Made by a program: the position numbers and the translations under genes | In this document: one piece after another, positions 1 to 9,014 of the stretch | Position numbering within the stretch: the stretch's first letter is position 1 | Layout: each line of letters starts with the position of its first letter | From: Calidifontibacillus oryziterrae | Lineage (GTDB): Bacteria > Bacillota > Bacilli > Bacillales > Bacillaceae_J | Length of the DNA stretch: 64,000 nucleotides | Direction of reading: 5' to 3' | Assembly (NCBI RefSeq): GCF_000331575.1 | Contig: NZ_KB223527.1 | Coordinates: forward strand, 1,275,842 to 1,339,841 | The notes under the pieces: generated by a model | What the model was told of the DNA's origin: nothing | The model's input: the letters and a program-made list of their open reading frames with translations, nothing else | The model's database searches: none

Positions 1-1591
1 GGCCATTTAGTTTTTCGATATGACTCCGTACGATGTCCATCCCTACACCTCGACCGGAAATATCCGTAATTTTCCTCGCAGTCGAAACGCCAGACTTAAA
101 TATTAAAAAAATAAGGTCCTTATCTGTCATCCTTTCGGCTTCTTCTTCTGTAATCTGCCGTTTTTTTATAGCTGCATCTTTAATTTTCTTAGGATCAATA
201 CCTCTACCGTCATCGGAAATCGTGATAACGATATGATTTTCTTCATGCGCAGCCTTCAGTACGACTTTCCCTTTTCTCGGTTTCCCTATTAACTCACGCT
301 CTTCTGGAGGTTCCACGCCGTGGTCTAGTGAATTACGTAAAAGGTGAATAATAGGGTCCCCAATTTCTTCTATTAAATTTCGATCAAGCTCTGTTTCTTT
401 GCCCTCAATGAAAAAGTCAATCTCTTTATTAGCCTTTTGACAAAGGTCACGAACCATACGTGGGAATCTATTAAATAATTGTTCAATTGGTAGCATTCTT
501 GTTTTCATCATGCCTTCTTGAAGCTCACTAATTACTTGACCAATATGATTGCCAACTTCGCCAAAGGATTCAATCTCTAAATCATTAGGATATCGGTCAG
601 CTAAGCGGCTTCGCACATCTGCTAATCTAGTTTGGTCAATTACTAACTCACCAACTAAATTCATTAAATGTTCTAACCGTTCAACATCAACACGAACAGT
701 TTGCTGAACTTTGATCTTGCTATCTAGCTTTTGGTTGTTCAACACGGTTTCTTTCGGTTTGACATCGCTAAACTCTACCTTTTTCCCTTCACAAAAACTA
801 TCAACATTGTCCTTTGTAATTAGCGTCAGTGCAACGGTACGGATATCGGAAATACTATTAACAATATTAATGACTTGTTGCTTTGTTGCTGTCGTTACAA
901 CAATATAGACAAGGTTGCCATCAAATTTAGTGTCATCCTCGATAATGTCTGTTGGTGGAAATGAGGCAATTATTTCGCCAATCTCCTTTAAATTATTTTG
1001 AATTAGAAATGCTCTAACAGATTTTAGCATGGCTTGCTGCATTAAGCTTATATAGGTTGCCATTACTTGAAAGCCTGATTGCAACGCTTTTTCAACAATA
1101 TCTTTTTGATAGAGATCTAAAACAACTTCAGGGAAAGAAACATCATCATTTATAGGTTCTGTTTTGTCGCTTTCAACATGTTTTGCGGAATCACTTGTTC
1201 CAACTGAATCCTTTATTTTCTCTAACTTTTCAACCAATGGTCCAATATTTGTTTCATCTAGGTTGCCGTTCATAATTGCTTCCCTTAAAACTTTGATATA
1301 ATCAATAGAATCAAAGATTACATTGATGATTTCAGTATTGACCTTAAGCTGCCCATTACGAATAGAATCAAAAACATTTTCAATTTTATGGGTAAGCTCC
1401 TTCATCTTGTCAAAGCCCATTGCGGCGGAAGAACCTTTCAGAGTATGGGCCGCTCTAAATATTCGTTGAATGGTATCTGCATTTTCTCCGTCGTGCTCTA
1501 GATTTAATACTTCTTCATCTAAAATTTGCAGTTGTTCGTCAACTTCATCCAAAAACACACCTAGATAGGCGGACATATCAAATTCACTCAT
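1..1591 (-). CDS. cheA: Chemotaxis histidine kinase CheA (3' end beyond window)
   Basis: Autophosphorylating kinase that passes phosphate to CheY/CheB in receptor arrays. Translating the minus strand from the ATG at 1591 gives an uninterrupted frame of about 530 codons to the window edge. The N-terminal Hpt domain has the phospho-accepting His near residue 49 (RAAHTLKGSS). A divergent P2-like stretch follows, then the dimerisation/ATPase core with an N-box (LLRNSLDHG) and a G1 box (DISGRGVGMDIV). The rest of the ATP lid and the CheW-like P5 domain lie outside. The start overlaps the cheW stop by 8 nt, so the two are translationally coupled. In B. subtilis cheA precedes cheW inside the fla/che operon; here the order is reversed and no flagellar structural genes follow within view, so this may be a separate che locus. 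Confidence 0.96.
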   Translation of the reverse strand, partial: MSEFDMSAYLGVFLDEVDEQLQILDEEVLNLEHDGENADTIQRIFRAAHTLKGSSAAMGFDKMKELTHKIENVFDSIRNGQLKVNTEIINVIFDSIDYIKVLREAIMNGNLDETNIGPLVEKLEKIKDSVGTSDSAKHVESDKTEPINDDVSFPEVVLDLYQKDIVEKALQSGFQVMATYISLMQQAMLKSVRAFLIQNNLKEIGEIIASFPPTDIIEDDTKFDGNLVYIVVTTATKQQVINIVNSISDIRTVALTLITKDNVDSFCEGKKVEFSDVKPKETVLNNQKLDSKIKVQQTVRVDVERLEHLMNLVGELVIDQTRLADVRSRLADRYPNDLEIESFGEVGNHIGQVISELQEGMMKTRMLPIEQLFNRFPRMVRDLCQKANKEIDFFIEGKETELDRNLIEEIGDPIIHLLRNSLDHGVEPPEERELIGKPRKGKVVLKAAHEENHIVITISDDGRGIDPKKIKDAAIKKRQITEEEAERMTDKDLIFLIFKSGVSTARKITDISGRGVGMDIVRSHIEKLNG

Positions 1592-2054
1592 TATTTTCCA
1601 CCCCCTTCTCATATTCAGGGTAAAGAACCTTTGTTTTATTTAATATTCCTATTAACGTGTCACCCACTTTTGCAAAGCCTCTAAAACAATCTTTTTCCAG
1701 TGAATTAAACATATCTAGCGTTGGTTCAAACTCACCCTCTGCAACGTACGTAACCATTACAACTTCATCGACAATTAAACCAATATGTTCCCCATCATCT
1801 TCGATAATAACGATCCTCGTTTTCTTAGTAAAAGGATCATCTGGCATGTGGTACCTTTTTCGCAAATGAACCACCGGGATAATCTTCCCACGCAAATTGA
1901 TCATTCCTGATATATAGTCAGTTATTCCAGGAACTAGTGTAATAGTTTGAACACGAATAATTTCGATAACTTCTTCAATTGGCAATGCGCAAAGCTGATT
2001 ATTAATTGCAAACACAACGTATTGACCTGCTTTGTTTTCCGTTACCGTATTCAC
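1584..2054 (-). CDS. cheW: Chemotaxis coupling protein CheW
   Basis: 156-residue single-domain CheW that links methyl-accepting receptors to CheA. The typical core is visible: GQYVVFAINNQLCALPIEEV at the N-terminus, then VPGITDYISGMINLRGKIIPV and GLIVDEV. The start is GTG at 2054, preceded by AAAGGTGG at 6-8 nt; the overlapping ATG one base upstream is immediately followed by TGA and cannot be used. It is the first gene of a cheW-cheA transcription unit on the minus strand. It is divergent from the penicillin-binding protein gene across a 596-bp gap. Confidence 0.95.
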   Translation of the reverse strand: MNTVTENKAGQYVVFAINNQLCALPIEEVIEIIRVQTITLVPGITDYISGMINLRGKIIPVVHLRKRYHMPDDPFTKKTRIVIIEDDGEHIGLIVDEVVMVTYVAEGEFEPTLDMFNSLEKDCFRGFAKVGDTLIGILNKTKVLYPEYEKGVENNE

Positions 2055-2650
2055 ATTATTTCACCACCTTTCTTTCTATACTTAACTAGTGGCACTTTTA
2101 AACAATAATGTTGTTTCGTTTCAAAACGTAAAAATTGCATACCCAAAAACACCATCGAAAATTTGAATTATACATTAATTTATGGATGGTGCTTTTCTTC
2201 AAATATGGATTCGTAATTTCTAAGATGGAATTAGCCTTCAGAAAATATGGAAGATATGTAAATGAGAGGATATGTGAACGATTAAGTTGTTACTAATTTG
2301 TTGCAAATTTTTCCTTAAAATATTAGATAAATCAATAAATATACTACAAAATTCACACTTGTTTTTACGTGATATATTTCACAATTTAAGGACATAAATA
2401 TACATAAAATAACAACAACTTCAAATTTTTGTAACAATTTACTAGAATGGCTATTCCTTTGACCAGTTTCTAAGCATTACATTTGCTAAGACACTGTTAA
2501 ATAATTAGTTGAATTAGCTGAAACCTTAGCCAAAATAACTATTATTGTAAAATTTTCTAAAACGGCACGATATAGCCTTGATTAAATTTACTATTTATAA
2601 TCGCAACATGATAAAATAAACGCATTAGATTTGGTAAAGTAGGGAGAAAA
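2055..2650. other. Divergent intergenic region with terminator-like hairpin
   Basis: AT-rich 596 bp between cheW (minus) and the penicillin-binding protein gene (plus). The only clear structure is an inverted repeat at 2150-2156/2185-2191 (CACCATC...GATGGTG), followed on the minus strand by TTTTT. It lies about 95 nt upstream of cheW, so it could be a leader attenuator or the end of an unseen small transcript. I found no convincing small ORF, no sigma-D-like box and no riboswitch consensus. Confidence 0.45.
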
Positions 2651-4519
2651 ATGCGAGTCGTATTTGGCTTTTTTATAATATTTTGTTTCATAATGGGTTT
2701 TTCGGCATCACTAGCAGGGACTATGAATCAATACAATAAAACGGTTTCCGTTACAGAAGTTTTAGATGAGGCTGTTAATATAGAAGAATTAAAGGTTTCG
2801 CAAACAAGCTTTATTAAGGATAGCAACGGACAAATTATATCAGAAATTTATGAAGCAGATAACCGCATCATACTTCCATATGAAGAAATTCCTGAACACG
2901 TTATTCATGCATTTATTGCCACAGAGGATCAGCACTTTTATTCTCATCAAGGCTTTGATCTGTTTGGAATTACTAGAGCACTTCTAGTAAATGCCAGGCA
3001 GCACACAATTGAACAAGGCGGAAGTACGATTACTCAACAGTTAATAAGAACTGTTTATTTAGGAACGGAAAAAAGTTATAACCGCAAACTTAGCGAGCTC
3101 TTATACGCTTATCAGCTTGAAAAGGAACAATCAAAAGAAAAAATAATCGAAATGTATGTAAACACGATCTATTTCCAAAATCACGCCTATGGCATTGAGG
3201 CAGCAGCTCAGTTTTACTTCAGCAAGCATACGAATGAATTGTCACTCGGTGAAATTGCTTTCTTATGCGCAATCCCTAATAATCCAAATTTTTATAACCC
3301 GCTATTGCATTATGACAATACAAAGCAACGACAAAAATGGATGCTTTCCAAAATGTTGGAAACGGATTATATTACTCAATCTGAATATGAACAGGCGCTT
3401 AGCGAGGATATTACTCTCACTATTAAAGAAAGAACGGACTTACATCCAAATTTCGTAACATTTATACACGAAGAATTGAAACAACTCATATCGCAAAAGG
3501 AAGGATTTAAACAACAATTACTTGCCGCAGCAACTAACGAGGAAATAGAAAGAATCTCTGAACAGCTAACAAATCGAATAAATGAGGTAATAAAATCTGG
3601 TATTGTAATTGAAACATCTCTTAACCCTAAACTACAACACCGGGCAGAGGCTGTCCTAGAGCAAAAACTTCGGAATACCGATATCGAAGGTGCTGTTGTA
3701 GTCATTGACCATAGCTCCCACGAGGTAGTAGCAATCGTTGGTGGCAAAACATACAAAAAGCATGATTTCCATCGTGCCTTTCAAGCATACCGCCAACCAG
3801 GTTCTGCAATAAAGCCTTTACTTGTTTATGGTCCGTATTTAGCTGAATTCGGATATTCGACGTCAAGCTCAATTAGCGCAGGTCCATTTTGCAAAAATGG
3901 GTACTGTCCAGAAAATTATGGTAACAGCCAATATGGAGCCGTATCTTTAGAAACGGCACTAAAATATTCCTATAATACAGCAGCTGTCCGCATTCTTGAT
4001 ATTGTTGGAATCGATAAAGCATTCGACTACTTAGAAGCCTTTGAATTTAATAAAATTGTAAAAGAGGACCGGCGGCTCCCTGCAGCTATTGGTGGATTTA
4101 CAAATGGTATAACACCTTTAGAACTAACGAATGCCTACACTACCTTTGCCAATAAAGGGACATTTTTACAAGCAAGAGGAATTCGGAAAGTAACAGATTT
4201 ACAAGGAAATACACTTTACACATGGCACGAGGAACCAGCTTTAGTTTGGGATGAAAAAACAAATGACAAAATGCGAGACCTCCTTCACAAAGTAATGACT
4301 GAAGGAACTGGTAAAAAAGGCTATTATTCAAGCGAATATATTGGTGGAAAGACTGGAACCACAAATGATTTTAAGGATTTATGGATCATTGGCCTTAACG
4401 AAAATTATACAACTGGCGTTTGGATTGGAAAAGACAATCCAGCCAGTATTGAAAAGGTTAATAATAGCTCCCCGCATTTAGCCATTTGGCGAGAAATTAT
4501 GTTAGCTACTAAGGACTAA
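2651..4519 (+). CDS. pbpD: Class A penicillin-binding protein (PBP4/PbpD-like)
   Basis: Bifunctional peptidoglycan glycosyltransferase/transpeptidase of 622 residues, anchored by an N-terminal membrane segment (about residues 3-22). The GT51 domain shows catalytic Glu92 in TEDQHFYSHQG, GGSTITQQLIR at 123-133 and the RKLSELLYAYQLE helix at 145-157. The transpeptidase domain has SxxK at Ser385-Lys388 (PGSAIKP), SxN at 440-442 (SYN) and KTG at 567-569. The length is close to B. subtilis PBP4 (about 624). SD GGGAG sits 5-6 nt before the ATG. The gene stands alone, convergent with a STAS gene and separated from it by a hairpin terminator. The pbpD name rests on length and general resemblance; another class A paralogue is possible. 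Confidence 0.9.
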   Translation: MRVVFGFFIIFCFIMGFSASLAGTMNQYNKTVSVTEVLDEAVNIEELKVSQTSFIKDSNGQIISEIYEADNRIILPYEEIPEHVIHAFIATEDQHFYSHQGFDLFGITRALLVNARQHTIEQGGSTITQQLIRTVYLGTEKSYNRKLSELLYAYQLEKEQSKEKIIEMYVNTIYFQNHAYGIEAAAQFYFSKHTNELSLGEIAFLCAIPNNPNFYNPLLHYDNTKQRQKWMLSKMLETDYITQSEYEQALSEDITLTIKERTDLHPNFVTFIHEELKQLISQKEGFKQQLLAAATNEEIERISEQLTNRINEVIKSGIVIETSLNPKLQHRAEAVLEQKLRNTDIEGAVVVIDHSSHEVVAIVGGKTYKKHDFHRAFQAYRQPGSAIKPLLVYGPYLAEFGYSTSSSISAGPFCKNGYCPENYGNSQYGAVSLETALKYSYNTAAVRILDIVGIDKAFDYLEAFEFNKIVKEDRRLPAAIGGFTNGITPLELTNAYTTFANKGTFLQARGIRKVTDLQGNTLYTWHEEPALVWDEKTNDKMRDLLHKVMTEGTGKKGYYSSEYIGGKTGTTNDFKDLWIIGLNENYTTGVWIGKDNPASIEKVNNSSPHLAIWREIMLATKD

Positions 4520-4540
4520 TCGATTTTTGATTTACAAAAT

Positions 4541-4630
4541 GGGGACTGAACACACATGTTCATCAATGTATCTACGCTATTACTATTTTAAAGTATAGTA
4601 TGTAATGTGGTGTGTCTGCCCCCGTTTTTT
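4541..4630 (+). terminator. Large hairpin terminator after the PBP gene
   Basis: GGGGACTGAACACAC pairs imperfectly with GTGTGTCTGCCCCC across a roughly 60-nt AT-rich loop and runs straight into GTTTTTT. It lies between convergent genes. The long stem with GGGG/CCCC ends resembles the other intergenic hairpins at 22522, 27676, 32903 and 39525 but lacks their 12-bp internal unit. Confidence 0.65.
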
Positions 4631-4651
4631 AATTGTTTTCATTTCTTGCCT

Positions 4652-4978
4652 TTAATTGACAACTACATTCTTTTCTGCAAAATACTTTCTTGCGGCTAGC
4701 TCGTTAGGGAAAACTCGGACAATTGAATAAAAGCATACGATTTTAAAAATTTTTTTAATGGAACTCTGTATGTTAGAGATCACTAGTTCCTTTCTCATAT
4801 TTTCTGCTTCTTTTACTGCGTTTGCAATAATGCCTAAGGCTCGACTATTTATGAAAGCGACTTTCTCGAGATTAAGAATATATCCTCTTGCATTCGATTG
4901 TAATAACCTTTGCAGAGCCGCACTAAAGCTTTCTAAATTTTCCATTGAAATATTATGACTCCATACTAATGTTTGCAC
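4652..4978 (-). CDS. STAS-domain protein (anti-sigma-antagonist-like)
   Basis: Small cytoplasmic protein of 108 residues consisting of one STAS fold, the fold of SpoIIAA/RsbV antagonists. The diagnostic segment is LEKVAFINSRALGIIANAV: the phosphorylatable Ser of the DSS motif is kept, but the preceding Asp is Asn and the following Ser is Arg. The start is taken as GTG at 4978, because AAAGGGG lies about 11 nt upstream; an in-frame ATG 13 codons earlier has no SD. No kinase or sigma factor gene is adjacent, so the partner is unknown. It might serve a general stress or flagellar partner-switch; function is inference. Confidence 0.75.
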   Translation of the reverse strand: MQTLVWSHNISMENLESFSAALQRLLQSNARGYILNLEKVAFINSRALGIIANAVKEAENMRKELVISNIQSSIKKIFKIVCFYSIVRVFPNELAARKYFAEKNVVVN

Positions 4979-5162
4979 CAAAAAAATATCCCCTTTCTCC
5001 CCCAAAATGACACACATATACTATTATTCATAGACTACTTGCCCGTGAACACCCCTAAATCATCGTATTATTTAGACATTTATTGCTTAAGGCAGACAAA
5101 ATCATAGCTAACTTCCGCTAATTTTGTAGGAATGTGCGCAGTTGTTCCCAACAACTAAAAAA

Positions 5163-5301
5163 GGCGCAAGCGCCCTGATTAGCGACGTATAAACTAAGAG
5201 CGCATCGACTGAGATAAACAAAACACGTCGAGGGACTTAGTCGATGTTGCCTTATCGCAAAAGAGATGAGCGAAGTTTACTAGTCGCTAGGCGCTTGCGC
5301 T
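5163..5301. repeat. Long imperfect palindromic repeat element
   Basis: A 139-bp inverted repeat whose outer arms are GGCGCAAGCGCC (5163) and GGCGCTTGCGC (5290). TAGCGAC/GTCGCTA pair just inside after a 5-nt bulge, and inner arms CATCGACTGAG/CTTAGTCGATG pair further in. There is no coding potential. Its length, GC-rich tips in an AT-rich gap and gene-free position fit a dispersed non-coding palindromic repeat of Bacillaceae rather than a simple terminator. Confidence 0.75.
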
Positions 5302-5363
5302 GGACGACTACTCTCTGTGCTATAGTATTTTTCCACAGGATCAAATTTTATAATTTCCTGAAC

Positions 5364-5405
5364 AAAGAAAAAAGAGTTAACTCGAATTACTACTCGAGCT
5401 AACTC
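5364..5405 (-). terminator. Rho-independent terminator of the YufK-like gene
   Basis: On the minus strand GAGTTAGCTCGA pairs with TCGAGTTAACTC (one mismatch), followed by TTTTTTCTTTG. It begins 20 bp past the stop of the membrane protein gene. Confidence 0.88.
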
Positions 5406-5424
5406 CTTTATAATTTTATTCAAA

Positions 5425-5991
5425 TTATATAATTGGTAAACTTTTGACGAAGCTGTTATAGAGCTTTAAAACCGCAAATGCCACCGTAAATAAAAACCCG
5501 CTCCAAAAAAACAAATGAAAGCAAACGAGACCGATTTGATTGACAACTGACAAATGGTCACTAACTCGATAAATGAAAAAGATAAAATAAATTAGGCTTG
5601 CTAATAGGAACAGTGCTAATGGAACAATAATCACTTTAAAAGTGACCATGGCAACTACACTAGCTAACAAGTAAATCCATGAGCCAACACGGATTTTATT
5701 TAACGTATAACCTTCCGCATCCTTTGAAAAAAACAATAAAGAAAGCTGGACCATCGTATCAGCAATTAGCTTTAATGCGGCAATTACCATAAAAAATATT
5801 AAAACTAATAAAAAAAAGATTGTTAGCTTAATACCGCCATCTGTAAAAAATTCAAGCATTCCTTCATAAATTCCAAAGTCCCGCAAAAAGTCAACAACAC
5901 GAATTTGAACATTGATCGCAAATGACATACTGAAAAAAATGATTGAAATTAGTGGAAAATAGCTTGTAAAATACGTATTTTTAATGATCAT
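5425..5991 (-). CDS. Integral membrane protein, possibly YufK family (DUF5366)
   Basis: 188-residue polytopic membrane protein with about five hydrophobic segments (SYFPLISIIFFSMSFAI, LTIFFLLVLIFFMVIAALKL, SWIYLLASVVAMVTF and two more) and few charged residues. The start is ATG at 5991, because ACGAGGAT sits 4-6 nt upstream; an ATG 12 codons earlier has no SD. The length fits my memory of B. subtilis YufK (about 185 residues), but this is from memory and no motif decides it. It follows the transglycosylase gene on the same strand after a 103-bp gap that holds a short hairpin (6044-6061) without a U-tract. Confidence 0.7.
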   Translation of the reverse strand: MIIKNTYFTSYFPLISIIFFSMSFAINVQIRVVDFLRDFGIYEGMLEFFTDGGIKLTIFFLLVLIFFMVIAALKLIADTMVQLSLLFFSKDAEGYTLNKIRVGSWIYLLASVVAMVTFKVIIVPLALFLLASLIYFIFFIYRVSDHLSVVNQIGLVCFHLFFWSGFLFTVAFAVLKLYNSFVKSLPII

Positions 5992-6094
5992 AATTATCCT
6001 CGTGATAATATCCGATGGGTATGCCATCTCATTTTTTTATAAGCTGTGCTAAAGAGCACAGTGTTCCTGCATAAATAGAGAACGCGTCACTGTT

Positions 6095-7342
6095 TTATTC
6101 AATGGTAAAATCCTTTTTGATTTCTTCAGCTAAAGGAATACCTGTTGCTGATTTTACACGTTTTATATAAAGCGAATACGTTTGATTTGATTTAAACGCT
6201 TCTAGTGGTTCGATCACTACATTTTTGTTTTCGACAACTACTTCTGTTGGATGAATATTAAGATTCGAGTCTAAAATGTAAATGGTATCATTATGAACAG
6301 AATTTCGATCTACAGTTTCATTAAATTCAATCGTCCAGACCTTATTTACCGATACAGTTACAGGCTCGTTGTTTCCATTTTGGCTAACATCATCATTACT
6401 ACTTTTATTATTTATATAGCTAGCTGCCACATAGCCTTCTGTTCCATCATCCAAACGAACTAAATTCCAAGCAAAAGTATTAGCTTCGTTACGTTGGTCA
6501 AAGGTAAAAGTATCAAGAACGGTTACTCTATCATTTTTATTTAAGACCTTTACGATCGGACTAGATGTCGAAGACTCCTCTCGAAGTCTTACATCATTAC
6601 TAGTAATATAGCCTTTGTCCATCGGCTTAAAATCGTACTTGCTACTATTAAGCTGATCAATTGGCAATTCATATTGTTTCGTCAAAAATTGAATATTGGT
6701 AGTGCTTTCTGTATTATATAAAAAGTCTGTTGTTTTAAACGGAATAGGCTTAATATCTAGTAAACTTTGTTTGCGAATAATCTCAAAAATCTTTTCTTGG
6801 TAAGCATTAACGTTCAATGAACCATCGTTTTGCAAAACAGGACTATTCATCGGCTTAATGCCGTTATATCCTAGTATTGCAAAATACCAATGTTCAATAA
6901 CGTTTCTTGAACCATCATTTATTTTCGGTAAATCCTTACGTTGAAAATTATCATTTAAGATTTGAACACCAGCTTCGATGTTATAAACTAGATCATTTTT
7001 AAGCTTTTCAACGTCAAATCCACCCGTCCACGTAATTTGCATCATACCGATGCCCCCATCTTTACTAATAAGAGGCTCGCCGGTATTCCCAAATTGCTTC
7101 CAACCACTTTCTTTTTCAGCAATCGCTTTAACAATTTCCGGTGGTATATTATTTGCAAGAGCAACTTCAGTTAATAAACAATTAATGATCTGCGCAGGAG
7201 GGTTAACACCCTCATCAGGAATGTATCCGCATTTCGAATGAATAGAAGATTCAGCATGAATAACAGTTGGATTAAGTAGATTAGACACTAAGTATAGAAA
7301 ACCTATGAATATAGTAAATTGAAACTTTATCGTTTTTTTCAA
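6095..7342 (-). CDS. Secreted lytic transglycosylase with SH3b and SbsA-like Ig domains
   Basis: 415-residue exported peptidoglycan lyase. A signal peptide (about residues 1-30, ending near HAES) precedes an SLT/lysozyme-like domain. Catalytic Glu is residue 78 in AEKESGW, with GIGMMQIT at 97-104 and the NIEAGVQIL and AILGYNG motifs. A bacterial SH3 domain follows at about 245-312 (VRLREESSTSSPIVKVL, GYVAASYI). The C-terminus has a beta-rich Ig-like segment typical of cell-surface proteins (VWTIEFNETVDRNSV). The start is TTG at 7342: AAGGAGG is 8 nt upstream, whereas the TTG two codons earlier is too close. It probably remodels cell wall; the physiological trigger is not visible. Confidence 0.85.
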   Translation of the reverse strand: MKKTIKFQFTIFIGFLYLVSNLLNPTVIHAESSIHSKCGYIPDEGVNPPAQIINCLLTEVALANNIPPEIVKAIAEKESGWKQFGNTGEPLISKDGGIGMMQITWTGGFDVEKLKNDLVYNIEAGVQILNDNFQRKDLPKINDGSRNVIEHWYFAILGYNGIKPMNSPVLQNDGSLNVNAYQEKIFEIIRKQSLLDIKPIPFKTTDFLYNTESTTNIQFLTKQYELPIDQLNSSKYDFKPMDKGYITSNDVRLREESSTSSPIVKVLNKNDRVTVLDTFTFDQRNEANTFAWNLVRLDDGTEGYVAASYINNKSSNDDVSQNGNNEPVTVSVNKVWTIEFNETVDRNSVHNDTIYILDSNLNIHPTEVVVENKNVVIEPLEAFKSNQTYSLYIKRVKSATGIPLAEEIKKDFTIE

Positions 7343-7492
7343 GAACAAACCCTCCTTCTCAACCTCACTGTATAGTATTTTACCATACGATTTAATAGAT
7401 TGGTCCTGTTAAATAATAACGTTTGTATATAGGGAATTTAATAGCACGGGAAAATTAATTAGACTGTTTTAAATTGTTTTTATACGAAATAC

Positions 7493-7522
7493 TTGTTTTT
7501 TGGATGAAACATACTATATAGT
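7493..7522 (+). promoter_or_regulatory. Probable sigma-A promoter of the riboflavin operon
   Basis: TTGTTT (7493-7498), 18-nt spacer, TATAGT (7517-7522). It lies about 20-25 nt before the FMN riboswitch, which is the expected position for the leader transcript start. Confidence 0.5.
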
Positions 7523-7540
7523 AAAAGAAACTAAATACGT

Positions 7541-7670
7541 TTTCTTCGGGGTCGGGTGAAATTCCCAATCGGCGGTGATGTAGTATTTTACTACTAAGCC
7601 CGCGAGCCTTTTTGGGCAGGATCTGGTGCAAATCCAGGGCCGACAGTTAAAGTCTGGATGGAAGAAGAAA
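7541..7670 (+). ncRNA. FMN riboswitch (RFN element)
   Basis: Conserved RFN landmarks in order: CTTCGGGGTCGGGTGAAATT, CCCAATCGGCGGTGAT, AGCCCGCGAGCC, GATCTGGTGCAAATCCAG and GGGCCGACAGT, closing with GGATGGAAGAAG. A 170-nt expression platform and an intrinsic terminator at 7844 follow, then ribD. FMN binding should favour termination and so shut off the rib operon. Confidence 0.97.
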
Positions 7671-7843
7671 AGAAAAGTGGCATTCACATCAAACTTATTG
7701 TTTGTTCATGTAGTTTTTTTGAACAATTTGGATGTATATCCTCTTAATTTGTTATGCTTTTTTGTTATGCTTTCGTTCTTATTTTCATGTACAAGTGCGA
7801 AACTTACACAATTTTGTCTACTATTTTCTTACTCTTTATAAAT

Positions 7844-7872
7844 AGACCCTAGGAGATCCTAGGGTCTTTTTA
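7844..7872 (+). terminator. Riboswitch-controlled terminator of the rib leader
   Basis: Perfect 10-bp stem AGACCCTAGG/CCTAGGGTCT with a 4-nt loop, followed by TTTTT. It lies 45 bp before the ribD start and downstream of the FMN aptamer, so it is the expected expression-platform terminator. Confidence 0.93.
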
Positions 7873-7916
7873 TATTGTAAAAACATCCTTTATTGTTGCA
7901 AAGGAGATATGTATGT

Positions 7917-9011
7917 ATGACAGATGAAAACTATATGCAACTTGCCATTCAACTTGCTTTTAATACAATTGGGCAAACAAGCCCCAATCCAGTTGTTGGT
8001 GCTGTAGTTGTGAAAGACAACCAAATTGTTGGACTTGGTACACATTTGCGGGCAGGTGAAGCCCACGCCGAGGTGCATGCTATTAATATGGCAGGTGAAA
8101 AAGCTAAAAACTCATGCATATATGTAACACTTGAACCATGTAGTCATTTTGGCCGTACCCCACCATGTGCCGACTTATTAATCAAAAGCGGGGTTAAGCG
8201 AGTTGTGATTGCCTCTACAGATCCTAATCCACAAGTTGCCGGGAAAGGAATTGAAAGGCTAAAAAAGGCGGGAATCGAAGTTGATGTCGGTGTATTAAAA
8301 GAAGAAGCAGATAAGCTGAATGAAGTTTTCTTCCATTATATTTCAACTGGCTTCCCTTATGTAACGTTAAAATCGGCAACAAGCCTAGACGGTAAAATTG
8401 CTACTGTAACGGGTGAAAGCAAATGGATTACAGGAGAGTCAGCTCGTTTAGACGTTCATAAGTATAGACATCAGCATGACGCGATTTTGGTTGGTGTAAA
8501 CACTGTTTTGAAGGATGATCCCGAATTAACAACACGGCTTCCATTGGGTGGGAAAAATCCTATTCGAATTATCCTTGATACAAACTTGCGAATACCACCA
8601 TCAGCAAAGGTCATAATGGACCAATGTACACATACATGGGTTGTTGTTGGGCAAAATGTACCAAATGATAAGGTCGAAATGTTAAAAGCTAGAAATATTG
8701 ACATTATCAAAGCTCCTACTAACAACATTGAAATCCCATACATTCTGAAAATGTTAGCAGAAAGGGGGATAACATCTCTATTCGTTGAGGGTGGTTCGAA
8801 AATTAACTGGAGCTTTATTAAAGCTGGAGCAGTTAATCAAATGATAACATATATAGCTCCGAAAATTATTGGTGGAACGACTGCTCCTACCGCGATCGGC
8901 GGGAGCGGTTTTGAAAAAATGAATGAAGTCCTTCAGTTTAAAATACAATCTATCTCGCAAATTGGTGAAGATATAAAAATTGTATCAATTCCATACACAA
9001 AGGATGGGTAA
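7917..9011 (+). CDS. ribD: Bifunctional pyrimidine deaminase/reductase RibD
   Basis: Catalyses the deamination and side-chain reduction steps after GTP opening in riboflavin synthesis. 364 residues. The N-terminal cytidine-deaminase-like domain has zinc ligands His50 and Glu52 as catalytic pair (HAEVHA) and Cys75/Cys84 (PCSHFGRTPPC). The C-terminal reductase domain starts near residue 145 (TLKSATSLDGKIAT) and includes LFVEGGSKINWSF. ATG 7917 is chosen because AAGGAG lies 10 nt upstream; two nearby ATGs are out of frame. It is the first gene of ribD-ribE-ribBA-ribH, 3 nt before ribE, and is controlled by the FMN riboswitch. Confidence 0.97.
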   Translation: MTDENYMQLAIQLAFNTIGQTSPNPVVGAVVVKDNQIVGLGTHLRAGEAHAEVHAINMAGEKAKNSCIYVTLEPCSHFGRTPPCADLLIKSGVKRVVIASTDPNPQVAGKGIERLKKAGIEVDVGVLKEEADKLNEVFFHYISTGFPYVTLKSATSLDGKIATVTGESKWITGESARLDVHKYRHQHDAILVGVNTVLKDDPELTTRLPLGGKNPIRIILDTNLRIPPSAKVIMDQCTHTWVVVGQNVPNDKVEMLKARNIDIIKAPTNNIEIPYILKMLAERGITSLFVEGGSKINWSFIKAGAVNQMITYIAPKIIGGTTAPTAIGGSGFEKMNEVLQFKIQSISQIGEDIKIVSIPYTKDG

Positions 9012-9014
9012 ATT

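Noticed and set aside
6044..6061. CTGTGCT/AGCACAG hairpin as terminator of the transglycosylase gene
   Set aside because: It is followed on the minus strand by CTTATAAAAAAA rather than a T-tract, so intrinsic termination is unlikely.
7626..7841. Open frame within the rib leader
   Set aside because: It starts inside the FMN aptamer and covers the expression platform; no SD or recognisable protein.
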